From NCBI RefSeq assembly GCF_019578655.1, contig NC_063260.1, forward strand, positions 16,246,001-16,310,000: a stretch of 64,000 nucleotides of DNA, written 5' to 3'. The stretch comes from Ricinus communis (taxonomy: Eukaryota; Streptophyta; Magnoliopsida; Malpighiales; Euphorbiaceae). Numbering within the stretch: position 1 is the stretch's first letter; each line of letters opens with the position of its first letter. Made by a program: the position numbers and the translations under genes. Under the pieces are notes generated by a model. That model had not been told where the DNA came from and did no database searches. It worked only from the letters and a program-made list of their open reading frames with translations. This document shows, one piece after another, positions 45,909 through 55,990 of this stretch.

Positions 45909-46175
45909 CGTGTCTAGTCTATCCACAGGTACCTCAACCTCAATCTCCTCCCTCTTCTAATTGCAACCTCTTCCTTAAGAGTTCGAGGATCGCTCGATCG
46001 ATAGAGACTCTATAAGATCTCGAGTTCGAGCTCCCCGGTCATAAACCACCCGAACCGAAAGTCCACACAACCACCGATCAACAAAAATAATATAATAATA
46101 AATAATAATAAAATTAAAGAATAAATGAATAAAACAAATAATGACTAAATTAACACAAAAACAATTCACTCTAGT

Positions 46176-46200
46176 TCACCGTTACTGCAACAAGGCCAAA
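46176..46200 (-). promoter_or_regulatory. Element C primer binding site, eroded
   Basis: The minus strand after the LTR reads AGTTTTGGCC, then a disturbed form of the tRNA-Asp complement. Its position, immediately inside the 5' LTR, identifies it; the GC-rich core is damaged by indels as in other copies. Confidence 0.5.
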
Positions 46201-46203
46201 ACT

Positions 46204-47619
46204 TGATGGGCTCTTTATGCAACCTACACCTAAGGCACTGAACCTACCGATGCAGCCTAGCACTAGTGAGTATCAAGGTCGATCCCTGGAGATCGGGTGA
46301 ACCTAGAGTTACTACCGCTATGTTATCTAGTCTGAAATAGGGTGTGAAAGTTCTAACATACCAGCTAATGGTTATGAGTGCAATTAAGTAAATGAAGGAC
46401 AACAATGGACAATTAAAAGACAATTGTAAAGAGAGAAATAAATCCAAAAGGGAGCCTAAGTGATGGAATTCTAAAGATGAATTTTATGGATTGCCGATCT
46501 TGCTTACCCGCGTTTAAATCCCGAATTGAATCCTTGCCTCTCTCGAGCTATCGGATTCCTAAACCCTGCACTAACCTAATGGAATCTCTTCCTATCGACA
46601 TCGCAAATTAGCATTAAGTATGATTTAAGACTATTAAGAGTTGTTAGTTCTTAATCCCATGAGTAAATCAACCTCATTTCTAAGTGTTAACTACTACCCT
46701 TACTATTCAAAATCCAGTTTGTAACAAGCATTTCTCAATGTCAAGAAATAACCTAATAAACAATTAATCTAACGTCTCAAATTAACTCGTGATCAAACTT
46801 TTATTACCGAATAGCAAGAAGATTGCAAGAATGACAATTATAAAAACTAACAATTAAGCATAATCCATCAACAAAGGTGAACCCTAATGGATTCAAAAGA
46901 TCTAGCCGCTCATGTTCATAGTCAAAGCAATTAAAGAACAAAATAAGGAAAAACAAATTAAAGGTATGTACACCCTTCTCTTTCAAGCTGAATGAGAAAC
47001 CCTAAATTTGCAAATTCAAAATCTCAAACCCTAGTTGCCTCTTGAATGCTCCCAAAGTTTGTCTTGATCTTCAATTCGATGTTGGAATAAGTGGAATCCC
47101 CCTTCAATTGATGAAAATTCATCTCCGTGTCTACAATTGAGGTATAGGAAATATTTGATTAAGTGTGTGTCTTGGAATTGAGTCCAAAAATCGTCCTTCA
47201 ATTAGAATTCAAAATCGCCTATATAGTTGATTCAGCACGGCCGGAGTCCAGCCGGCCGAATCAGGAGTCTCACAGGTTGAGCCACCACAGCCGTGCCCAA
47301 GCCGGTGGCCGATCCACCACAGCCGCGGCCGGAGGCCGTGGTGGCTACCAAGTCGGCCGAAATGGCACAATTGGGGATAGCCTCGATAATTCAAGACGGC
47401 CGAGTCTAGCCGTGCTCAACCCTGGTGCTTGTTCTCGCCTAATTTGATGGATTTTGCTCCGTAATCACACGTGATTTCCCTCGACACCGATGGTGTCCTT
47501 CAAAATGACCTCAAACGAAAAGGGAAACAAAAGACAGTGATTCTAGCATAAAACGGGATAATCATGCATAAAAATGTGAACAATCGGGCATGAAAACATG
47601 TGTAGTATGATGCTTATCA
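46204..47619 (-). repeat. Element C 5' LTR
   Basis: 1416 bases, TGATAAGCATC at 47619 to GAGCCCATCA at 46204. The GC-rich U3 block 47225-47420 carries GCACGGCC, GCCGTGGTGG and CGGCCGAG words. It differs from the 3' LTR mainly by indels in that block and near 46295-46320. Confidence 0.87.
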
Positions 47620-47624
47620 AAATG

Positions 47625-48022
47625 TAGGTTGTACTGCCAATAACAGTCAAGATTAAGTCGTTGGAGGTGATATGGAAGTAGAGATACCCAAGGTTGAATG
47701 GGCAAGAGACCCATATGATCAGCTCAACTTGATAGATGAGATCAGAATGTGGGCAATTTATCACATCCAGTCATTACCAACAGAGGATCACTAGATTTTT
47801 CGATAAATATGTCAAGCCTTAACTTTTGAAGGTCAGTGACTTGGTCCTTAAGGAAGGAAAAACTGTGGACCTCGATCGTCTAGGTAAATTCTAGCCTAAT
47901 GGGGAAGGTTTATATCTTGTCAAGAAGATTTTTCCAAAGGAGCTGCAATATTGTCAAACATAGAGGGCAATAAGTTCACTCAACCAGTCAATATAGACAA
48001 GCTCAAGCAATACTACATATGA
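47625..48022 (+). pseudogene. Tat-type integrase, part 2
   Basis: It continues the gene split at 35213. VVLPITVKIKSLEV (frame-shifted), VEWARDPYDQLNLIDEIRMW with AIYHIQ, a DLVLKE-like segment, and NIDKLKQYYI with a stop at 48020-48022. This is the C-terminal domain and end of pol in Tat-type elements. Confidence 0.7.
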
Positions 48023-48185
48023 AAATGAAAAAAATAAAAGGAGAAATAATAAAAAGAAGCTTGTTGCATTGAAAACTCGTAAAGGGCGATCTAAGCAAAA
48101 GTTAGGGCGATTCATTAAGGTGAAAATGGAAAGGAGCCTTAGGGAAAAGTAAGAACCAATAAAAGGATAGAGAGTGCTCAATTAG
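48023..48185 (+). other. Short 3' untranslated remnant after the Tat-type pol
   Basis: It contains GAAGCTTGTTGCATTGAAAA and a GTTAGGGCG word like those after the integrase at 18966. It ends where the D+ LTR begins. Confidence 0.4.
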
Positions 48186-48858
48186 TGATGTGCGTAAAAT
48201 ACACACATCTAAATGGGGTTTTTAAGGCTGATTTTATGTACATTTGGATGTGAATTGGTCCCAACACTCAACCTATGCGGTATGTTTGTGTGTATTAGGT
48301 CCAAAAGAAGCCAAAGAGTGATCAAGGGAAGAATTAGAGCAGAATTAGACGTCAAAGTTGCCGAAACAAGTCGAGTTTGTGCATAAGGAAGCTGAACACG
48401 GCCGTGTTCCCAACACAGGCACCAAAACGGCCGTGTTGGGTGCATTTGACAACAGAAAAAAAGATGCGTTAAGGAGCACGACCACAGAGAGCAACACTAG
48501 GCCGTGTTCCTAACACGGGCATCAACACCAGGCCGTGTTCCCAACACATACATCAACATCGGGCCTTGTTCCTAACACAGGCATCAACATGGCCATGTTC
48601 GCGGCAACTGGACGAATTAATTAAAAGAAAGAAAAGAGGGAAATGCAAAAAGTAGGGTTAGGATGTCCCAAACTCATCTCTCTCTCTCTCTAAGAGTTTT
48701 CTGAGCTGGAACTAAGGAAAAAGGAGACTTGGACCAAGGTTTCAATTGGATTCCCTTTAAAGATTGAAGATTGGGCGAGGTTCGTTGATTGGTGTCAATT
48801 CGAGCAAGAGGAACAAGAATGGATTCAAGATTGGGCAAGAGGAATTGGAGCTGTTTAC
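48186..48858 (+). mobile_element. 5' part of a family D LTR
   Basis: It starts TGATGTGCGTAAAATACACA and follows the family D U3 until an A-type LTR starts at 48859. The rest is not in the window and presumably lies to the right of 64000. It contains a tandem array of a GC-rich 31-base unit at 48492-48606. Confidence 0.75.
48492..48606 (+). repeat. Tandem array of a 31-base unit in family D U3
   Basis: About 3.6 units, each built as CAACAC(C/T)AGGCCGTGTT plus CC(T/C)AACACGGGCAT. The halves GGCCGTGTT and AACACGGGC are near-inverse words. Other family D LTRs carry fewer or rearranged units (30150-30330, 57050-57240, 62450-62610), so the array varies in copy number. Confidence 0.65.
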
Positions 48859-49038
48859 TGATATGCATAGTTTTACACATATTTGCTTGCATATTATTGC
48901 GTATTTTCTTAGCAACTATTGTGCTTTTATTCCAAGATCACCCGTGTTTTGTGTTCTTTTGCATTTCAGGAGAATTTATAGGACCATCATCACTATTTGA
49001 GCAATTATAAATCAATACATGCGAAAACAAACACGAAT
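48859..49038 (+). mobile_element. First 180 bases of a family A LTR
   Basis: TGATATGCATAGTTTTACAC begins a family A U3 that breaks off at 49038, where a family D element in reverse orientation starts. The remainder should lie beyond 64000. Confidence 0.7.
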
Positions 49039-49226
49039 TGATGTTTGCTATTTGTGTTAGCTACAATCTAAGGCAAAGGTACCCATCGATGCGCCTAGCA
49101 CCGATGGCGAGTATCAAGGTCGTATTCCTGGAAAGTGAAAGCCCGAGTTACTCCTTTGTTTTTATTATATTAACCTAAAATGAGGGATGAACAATTTCTA
49201 AACTAACTAATAGCTACGTTAAGTTC

Positions 49227-50589
49227 GATGGGTCATACCGTGTTAGCTACAATCTAAGGCAGTACCCATCGATGCGCCTAGCACTAATGGCGAGTATCAA
49301 GGTCGATTCCCTGAAAGGAAAGCCCGTAGTTACTCCTTTGTTCTTTATTATATTAACCTAAAATGGATGATGAATAAATTCTAAACTAATTATTAACTAC
49401 GAGCTAAGTTCTATGGAGATACAGAGTAATTGATAAGTGAAATAATCAAGACAAGAAGACAAACCCAAAGGGAATCTAAACTAGTCAAGGAAATAAACAA
49501 AAGATAAAGGATCGGTGAGTCTAATTATGCTACCCGTGGATGAATTCTTAATCAATTCTGCTTTCTCTCGAGATAACCGAATTCCTAAACCTAATAACCT
49601 AAAGTTGGAATCTCTTCCTAACGATTGATTCTTAAATTAGCATTAAGCTTTAATCCGCCTCTATTAAGCTTTGTTAATTCTTAATCCGGCTAGTTAATTA
49701 TCCTTATCTCTAAGCGATTATTAACCGGTTCTTGCTATTCAAAATTCCAATTGCCAAACGGATTTCTCAATCTCATAAAGCAATCTAAGCATCAATCACA
49801 ACGCCTCATGAATAATGCATAATCTTATTAATACCGAAATAAGAAGAATACAAAACCAACTCAAATAATCCAACAATATAATATCAAGCCAACATAGTAA
49901 AGAAATCCCAATGGATTTAATCAATCTAGCTAATCATGTTCATTCTCAAAATATACAAGAATTCAATTACAACAATAAGCAAAGGTAGAGAAAACCCGAC
50001 ATAATTCCCTTGACGAGAGTAAATCAAATCCTTTGCTCCAATTGAATCGATTCTTGTTCCTCTTGCTCGATTTGAAAATCAATCAACGAACCTTGCCCAA
50101 TCTTCGATCCTTCAAGGAAATCTGATTGAAACCTTGATCCAAGTCTCCTTTTCCCTTGGTCTTAGCTCAGAAAACCCTTAGGGAGAGAAAAATTAGGGTT
50201 TTGGGATGTGTTCTCAACACGGGATAGTGTTCCTGGCCGTGTTACTCTCTGTGGTCGTGCTTCCTGAAATCTACTTCTTCTTTGATGTCCAACACGGCCG
50301 TGTTTGTCCCTGTGTTAGTAACACGGCCCATGTTTGTGACCGTGTTGAGAACACGGCCAGTGTTGAAATCAACACGACCATGTTCAGCTTCCTCATGCTC
50401 GATTTAGCTCGCTTCGCACTTTGACGTCCAATTATGCTCCAATTCTTTCCTTTTTCATCCTTTGACCTCTTTTGGACCTAATGCACACAAACATATGTAT
50501 AAGGTGAGTGTTGAGACCAATTCACATCCAAATGTCCATAAAATCAATCTTAAAAACCCAATTTAGATGTGTGTATTTTACGCACATCA
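49227..50589 (-). repeat. Element D-minus 3' LTR
   Basis: 1363 bases, from TGATGTGCGTAAAATACACA at 50589 on the minus strand to 49227. U3 holds AACACGG/CCGTGTT words at 50205-50385. TTCTCTCTCGAGATAACC-like sequence marks the inverted-repeat site at 49560. Confidence 0.82.
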
Positions 50590-52033
50590 AATAACCCCAC
50601 ACTTAGCTCATTGCTTGTCCTCAAGCAATCAAAAGTAAAATAAGGAAAATAAACCACTAAGGAACAATACTTAAACTGACAGACAAGCTAGAGAGCCCCT
50701 GCACATATCCTTAACAAGCCTAAGTCAAACAAAAAGAAAAGAAGCAATCAATTCAAGTATCACAACCAAGATGCCAATAATTCACACAATACTGTCTCAA
50801 CAAAATTATTCAGAACCAACTCCACACTAGATTCACTCTAAAGCACTCAAAGTGTTTAAAGGGTAGTGTTTAATTGCTCAATGCATCAACTACTACCTTA
50901 CTTACTATATGCTTGCTCTTAAATCCTACTCCTACCACTTATGGATAGTCAACAACCATGTCAAGAGGTCTTTATAAGGGTTGTAATGGAGATTAGGTAG
51001 GGGTAGGTAAATTTGGTCAGAGTTGAACCTATGGTGTTCTGCAATGAAATACATGACATGCACACAAGTCACAATGATCACAAGGGGTAAACAATGGATA
51101 GTAGTCCAAGGTGGGAAATAGGAATCAAGTCAAAATGTCTAGCTCACTTACTTTCTTTCTTTTCATCACCTTTCCCTTTTATTCTTTTTTTTTTCTTTTT
51201 TTTCATAAGGGAAGAACATTCACATAATAGAGTGAATTTCTTTTTGGATTGAAGTAAGCTGCTACAAGATTCCAAAGCTATTCCCAAGACAAAAGTTCCC
51301 AATAAAAACAACTCATTTGCAAAATCATAACCCAAAGCAGAATAAAACTAAGTGGTAATAGAATATGATAAAAGAAATGGTGAAAGAAAGGGTTATCTAC
51401 AGAATCAATAAACGAATGAAGGCTATTTGGCTAGAATGAAAAACCTAAGTGCCTCTATCATACCAAAGTGTTAAACTCTCCTTGTGGCCCTCATAAGCAT
51501 TACTGAGCAAGTTTTAAAAGTTAAAACAGTAATTGGCACTCTCAACAAGAAATAAATAAAAGCATATAACGTGTATGCTTACAATTTAGGCTCAATTTCT
51601 CACAAGTGTGCTTTTTGAGTAGGTTCCAAATAAAAATCATCAAAACAGAATTAAATAGACCAAAGCAACTCAGTGCAAAACTCAAACTAATTATCTTACA
51701 TTCTTCCGCAAGACTCAACACTATCGGTTTTACCCGATCACATGGACATAAACAGGATTTCAAAAGCAAGTCAACAGTAAGAGCATCGAAACAAAGTGAA
51801 AAATTTTCAAAATTTTACAAAAAAAAATTGCACAGAGAATAAACAAATAACTGAGATGGAATAAATGAAATGCGATATATACACTAGAAAAGGATCTAAA
51901 TTTCATATACAAAATAATAGAACATGAAAGTAAGTATATATTGATATCACCGCCCCACACTTGAAGGACACACTATCCTCAGTGTACAAAATATATGAAA
52001 TGAAAAAGGAAAAAGAAACTAATACTGCCCTGA
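50590..52033 (-). other. Element D-minus 3' untranslated region
   Basis: It begins with the polypurine tract AAGTGTGGGGTTATT (reverse of 50590-50604). The remaining 1.4 kb is AT-rich and closely matches 58783-60240 and 62828-63408. It contains poly-T/CTTT runs near 51185. No credible gene. Confidence 0.7.
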
Positions 52034-53541
52034 TTATGGCTCCGGAGTGAAAAGAGGTGCATCAGCAGGTATATCAGGGCGCTGGCTGGTCTGTGGTGGA
52101 GGAGTGGCCGCTCTCGAGGATCGTGGCAGTGTCACATGCGTGAGCCGGTGGATCGCCAGGAGTACACACAGAGGCTCGCCAGTCGCCGGTTGGCGGTGCT
52201 CAGTTGGAGAGGAGGGCCAACCGGATCATCCGCTGAGGATGTCAAAATGGCTCGCCTGAACCCGCCCAGGATGTGTAGTGCAAAGTCCAGAGCAAAATAT
52301 CATCGTCACGCCATGAGGCTCTAACCTACCTCCCTGCTCAATCGGAGCTTGAAGCATAACCCTCTGCCTCTCAAACCGAGCCATCATCCGCTCAAACTCA
52401 AAACCGTCAAAGGTCCCTGAAAAGCCTCTTGTCGAATGAAATGTCACATCGCCTCCTCCGCCAACCTCTCGCACTCTAAGCCGCAGCTCTCTAAACTCAA
52501 TTGGGGAGACTCCTAAACAAATCAAGAAGACCTGTATGAGTCAAGAGACGGCCCTGAGGAAGACTGAATATCGTACATGCGGGACATCCCTGTACCACGG
52601 GCTCGCAAGGTGTCGCCTTCCTCCGAAAGTGCCGCCAAGAGCATTCTCGCCTATACTCGTCCTAGCGACCGCCACGAGTCACCATCCCCATACTAACCAT
52701 CCTGGGAAGTCCCAACGTCTCCATCACCCCCGCCAAATGTGGTATCGCTTCCTCCAAAACTTCTAAGCTCCTAGCCACCGAGTAATGTAAGTCCCAAAAC
52801 AGAAAAATACCTTCTTTGAGTTATTGCAAAGGCACCGACCGGTCTCGGCCAATAAGTACCCCATGTCGACAGACCGGTGCTGTACGTAGTATAAACAAGT
52901 CCGGGCCGGGTAACTACACCACCACTATCTCCCCCTGCCAAGATGGTCCTAGCCAAGAATGCATGCAAGTACCATACCCCTCGTGCAAGTTAGACGCTTT
53001 GGACCGGCCGGCATCAGAACCCCTGTCATCATCGTAATCTCACCACATCTACAGATATGACACACCAGCGTGTGTATACAGCGACTATAAACCTCTCCAA
53101 CAGATCCTCCTCACCCACAAGCCTAAGTGTACCCCAACCATCGACACTCATCGTGAAAGTTTGCCTTGCTAATCAAACCGACGATCCGGTTGTTGGAAGT
53201 CTCGCGAACCGGCTTTGCAGAAGAAAGTGCCGCAACCCATACCAACTCCCTATATGTTGGTTCAACAATGTCAAAGAAATGTTGAAATGGGGTGTCTCAA
53301 GATATCGCATGACCGCACTGCAAGTCCAACGGCCTGTCAGCTACCATCCTACGCCTTGCCAAATCTTTCAGGCCTCATCGATTGATATCTCCGCCAAAGG
53401 TGGGCTGCCCTTGGAAAAGTAGGAATCGATACGCGGTGGTCTAATTTGGCCCGAACTAGTTTGGCACACTGACGATCGAGAGGAAGAGGAACCATCGGTC
53501 CGCCTCCTCTTGTAAACTCCTGATCCTCGTCTGGTGGACAT
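52034..53541 (-). pseudogene. Extra ORF of element D-minus, plant-transposon-protein-like
   Basis: The ATG at 53541 starts MSTRRGSGVYKRRRTDGSSS, whose KRRR cluster could act as a nuclear localisation signal. Further on: HFNISLTLL, SVDGWGTLRLVGEEDLLERF, YLHAFLARTILAGGDSGGVV, a SPIEFRELRLRVRE segment (52510-52460) and a stop (TAA) at 52036-52034. About 500 codons, broken by frameshifts. The 'LHA.LA.T...GGDSGVV' and 'P.E.RELR.RV' patterns match the extra ORF of element C and the plant-transposon-protein family. The ATG follows a splice acceptor by five bases. Role unknown. Confidence 0.55.
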
Positions 53542-53546
53542 GGTAC

Positions 53547-54092
53547 CTGAAAAGAAAACTTTTAGTACTAAGGATCAACAAAATTCTGGCAGCATAACGG
53601 CATAAAATGAACAAACCAAACGATTTAACTCGATAAAATTAAACTGTTCAATGTCCTGCAAAGAAAATTTAATCCACAACACTGCCAAGCAATGCTAACC
53701 AATTAAATTTGCAATTCATCCATATGGAGTTTACTTCGCCATTATCCATCACAAGGCAAACCAACATGCTAATATAAAACAGACACAAACAGACTCGACT
53801 ATCTATGATAGAGCGTATTGTTTAGCGGCCGACAATAATAATAAAGAGAAAAATAAGGAATTAATCACAATCGTAAATAATGGTAGAAAAGAAAAATGGA
53901 AAATATGAGCAAGTTAAGTATATAAACTACATTAAAGAAAATAAAAGAAATTCAAGCACAATTATGAATGTAAATGCATGCACCAAATAATAAAATAAGG
54001 AAAAAAAATAAAATAAAATAAAATAATTGAAACATAAAATTCGAACTAATATTAAAATAAAATAATGGAAAACAAAGTTGGAGGGTACTTAC
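53547..54092 (-). other. Predicted intron before the extra ORF of element D-minus
   Basis: Donor: CAA|GTAAGTACC at 54092. Acceptor: TACTAAAAGTTTTCTTTTCAG|GTACC ending at 53547, directly before the ATG. TACTAAA is an ideal branch-point word and TTTTCTTTTCAG an ideal acceptor. The 546-base interval is AT-rich without an open frame. It is the counterpart of the 419-base intron in element C. Confidence 0.68.
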
Positions 54093-54199
54093 TTGACAAA
54101 CGCAATATCCAAAGCCTTTGAGATAAGAAATAAGAAGTGAGAGAGGAGATAATTGCCAAGCAAGGAGAGCAAAAATTTTTAAGATTTTGAATGAAGTGG

Positions 54200-54490
54200 T
54201 ATATATAGGCGGTGGAAATACCGTGTTCGCCAACACGAGCCGTGGTTAATGAACACGTGATGGATATCGGGCCGTGTTAATCGAATAAAAACGTGTCGAC
54301 TTACCACTTCTCGGAACACGCCCAGTTACTTGACACGGTTCTTCGACACGGAACGTGTTGCGGGACACGCAGGCATAAATCTCCGTGTTAGCTTCCCGTG
54401 AACGTGTTCAAATTTTAGTTTGATTTTCTTCAATTAGAACACAGGCCGTGTTAATGAACATGGTCTTGAACACGCCCGTGTTTATCTCCA
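54200..54490 (-). promoter_or_regulatory. Internal promoter-like block: GC-rich words and TATA box, element D-minus
   Basis: The minus strand reads GCCTATATATACC with the core at 54207-54200, 108 bases before the donor. The leader (54199-54093) is pyrimidine-rich (CTCCTCTCTCACTTC). Upstream, 54215-54480 repeats ACACGGCCGTGTT-type words (GGGCCGTGTTAAT, AACACGCCCGTGTT), the same words as in family D U3, whereas element C uses its own CGGCCGTGG form in both places. Confidence 0.58.
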
Positions 54491-54669
54491 GATAATGCAA
54501 AAGTGGCGATTCTCAGCACTTTCTCACTCTTTCTCACCTGCAAAACCAATAAATCCTCAACTCATACACTCAACATAAATAAAACTTAACAAAAACCAAC
54601 TATAAAACCTAATCAACTAAGTTCACAATGCAAGGGTAAAGTATTCAAATTGAAAAATAGAATTTGGGG

Positions 54670-55798
54670 TGCCTCCCAAAAGCGCTTCTTTTTTTATGTG
54701 ATGAGTCTTCTTAGCTGGACTCATGGTGAAAAGCAAACGGTGGGGATTGGCGACCATCCATCCTTCTTCCAAGCAAATGGCTTCAAATATCCGCTTAGAG
54801 GGATAATCGTCAACTTCCTCTTCCTGACAGTCAAGCAAGCTGCTAGTATGATGGGCAAAACTCGCTCCTCATATATTTGCACGTAGTCAAGATGCTCTAG
54901 GGGCTCTTCCAATTTGAAAGCTAGAGTTTCAACAGTTGGAAGGATCGACGGTTGGGCAATCTCTTCAGGAGTGTCGATGGTTTTCTTCAGTCCCTGGCTT
55001 GGTTCACTTGCTAGAAGAAACTCGAGCTCCTCTAAGACTTCATCATTGGATAACTCGTGCTTATCATCCATCATCAAAGGGACTTGTGGAAAATCTACCA
55101 ACAATTCTTCTAACTACAACTCATCATCATCAACTGTACATTCCTGTTGATAGTCTTTCAGAGTAATTATGTTGCTTTCTTCCTTTCCTCGGGTTCCATC
55201 TCCATGTTCAAGAAATCATCCCGCACGGAAGCATCATCATCAAACATAGTAGATAAACCAGAAAAATTCTCACCTGAACGCAAAGTGATGGCGCTCAAAT
55301 GCTCCTCGGATTCAGTAGCGTTTGATGGAGTTCCCAATTGCTCTTCAGCTAGTAACTTGAAGATTAAGCCTACTTGATGTTCTATGTTGTTAATCGAGGC
55401 TTGTTGATCTTCAAGTATCCTCTCCGTTTGTTGGAATCTTTCCTCAAGACTTGTTATGAACCTCATCATCGCCTCCTCGATACTAACCTCGATCTCGAGT
55501 TGAAGGTGCAACATTAGGCTACCGATGTGGTTCACGAGATTCCGGTGGTTCCGGGCCATCTAAGCTCCATCCATAGGGTGAATGAGTACTCCACTCTTGA
55601 TTATAGGTGCTTCCATACGAGTCACTTGGCCAATTGCCCGTATTCACCACAGTCATAAGAATAAGGAGTAAAATCAACGCACAATGGACAATCATTACTC
55701 AAATGTAAACCACAATAAAATTCCAGTTGTCACTAAAAGCACTCCCAAGAGCATCCCGAAGCATTTTCCAATCGTCACACAAAGAGTTTGAGTTTAGC
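54670..55798 (-). pseudogene. gag: Shortened gag-related frame of element D-minus
   Basis: The start MLNSNSL at 55798 is followed by a deletion that removes the zinc knuckle seen in A+ and D+. The piece 55559-55167 contains LEERFQQTERILEDQQASIN and NIEHQVGLIFKLLAEEQLGT (coiled coil), then LSAITLRSGENF, a RSG motif common before protease in Athila polyproteins, and an acidic FDDDASVRDDFLNME. The piece 55104-54721 contains FPQVPLMMDDKHELSNDEVL and LEEPLEHLDYVQIYEERVLP. The frame ends near the GGGAGGCACCCC landmark at 54666. Pol is absent. Confidence 0.7.
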
Positions 55799-55965
55799 AT
55801 TGAACCTCCTTATCATTCACTATCCGAATCATAAACTTAAGCTAAATAAATATGTACAAATAAAATAAAATAAATAAACAAATAAAAATAAAAATCATAA
55901 AATAATAAGAAAGAAAAAAAAGGCTAAATTAACAAATAGCAAATTTCACTCTAGTTTTCAAACAA

Positions 55966-55984
55966 TTCCCCGTCAACGGCGCCA
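55966..55984 (-). promoter_or_regulatory. Primer binding site, tRNA-Asp type, well preserved
   Basis: The minus strand reads TGGCGCCGTTGACGGGGAA, six bases inside the 5' LTR. It matches the complement of the plant tRNA-Asp 3' end as I recall it with one difference. Confidence 0.75.
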
Positions 55985-55990
55985 AAAACT

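Larger units (their letters stand above)
35214..47619 (-). mobile_element. Element C: 12.4-kb Athila-like retrotransposon with all pol domains
   Basis: It is bounded by TGATAAGCATC (minus strand, 47619) and GAGCCCATCA (35214), with the perfect duplication AAATG (35209-35213, 47620-47624). Minus-strand order: 5' LTR (47619-46204), eroded primer site, gag (45908-44700), protease, RT, RNase H, integrase (to 40760), GC-rich block and TATA box, spliced leader, extra ORF (39719-38276), 3' untranslated region, 3' LTR (36600-35214). The LTRs are very similar, so insertion is recent, yet the coding frames are full of small indels. It is the only copy here with the whole gag-pol set and is the model for the parent of A and D. 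Confidence 0.88.

Noticed and set aside
52226..52525. Host gene with an arginine-rich protein in the GC-rich segment around 52-53 kb
   Set aside because: The segment lies in the same orientation between the LTRs of D-minus, and equivalents occur in element C and at 63.4-64.0 kb, so it is the element's extra ORF.
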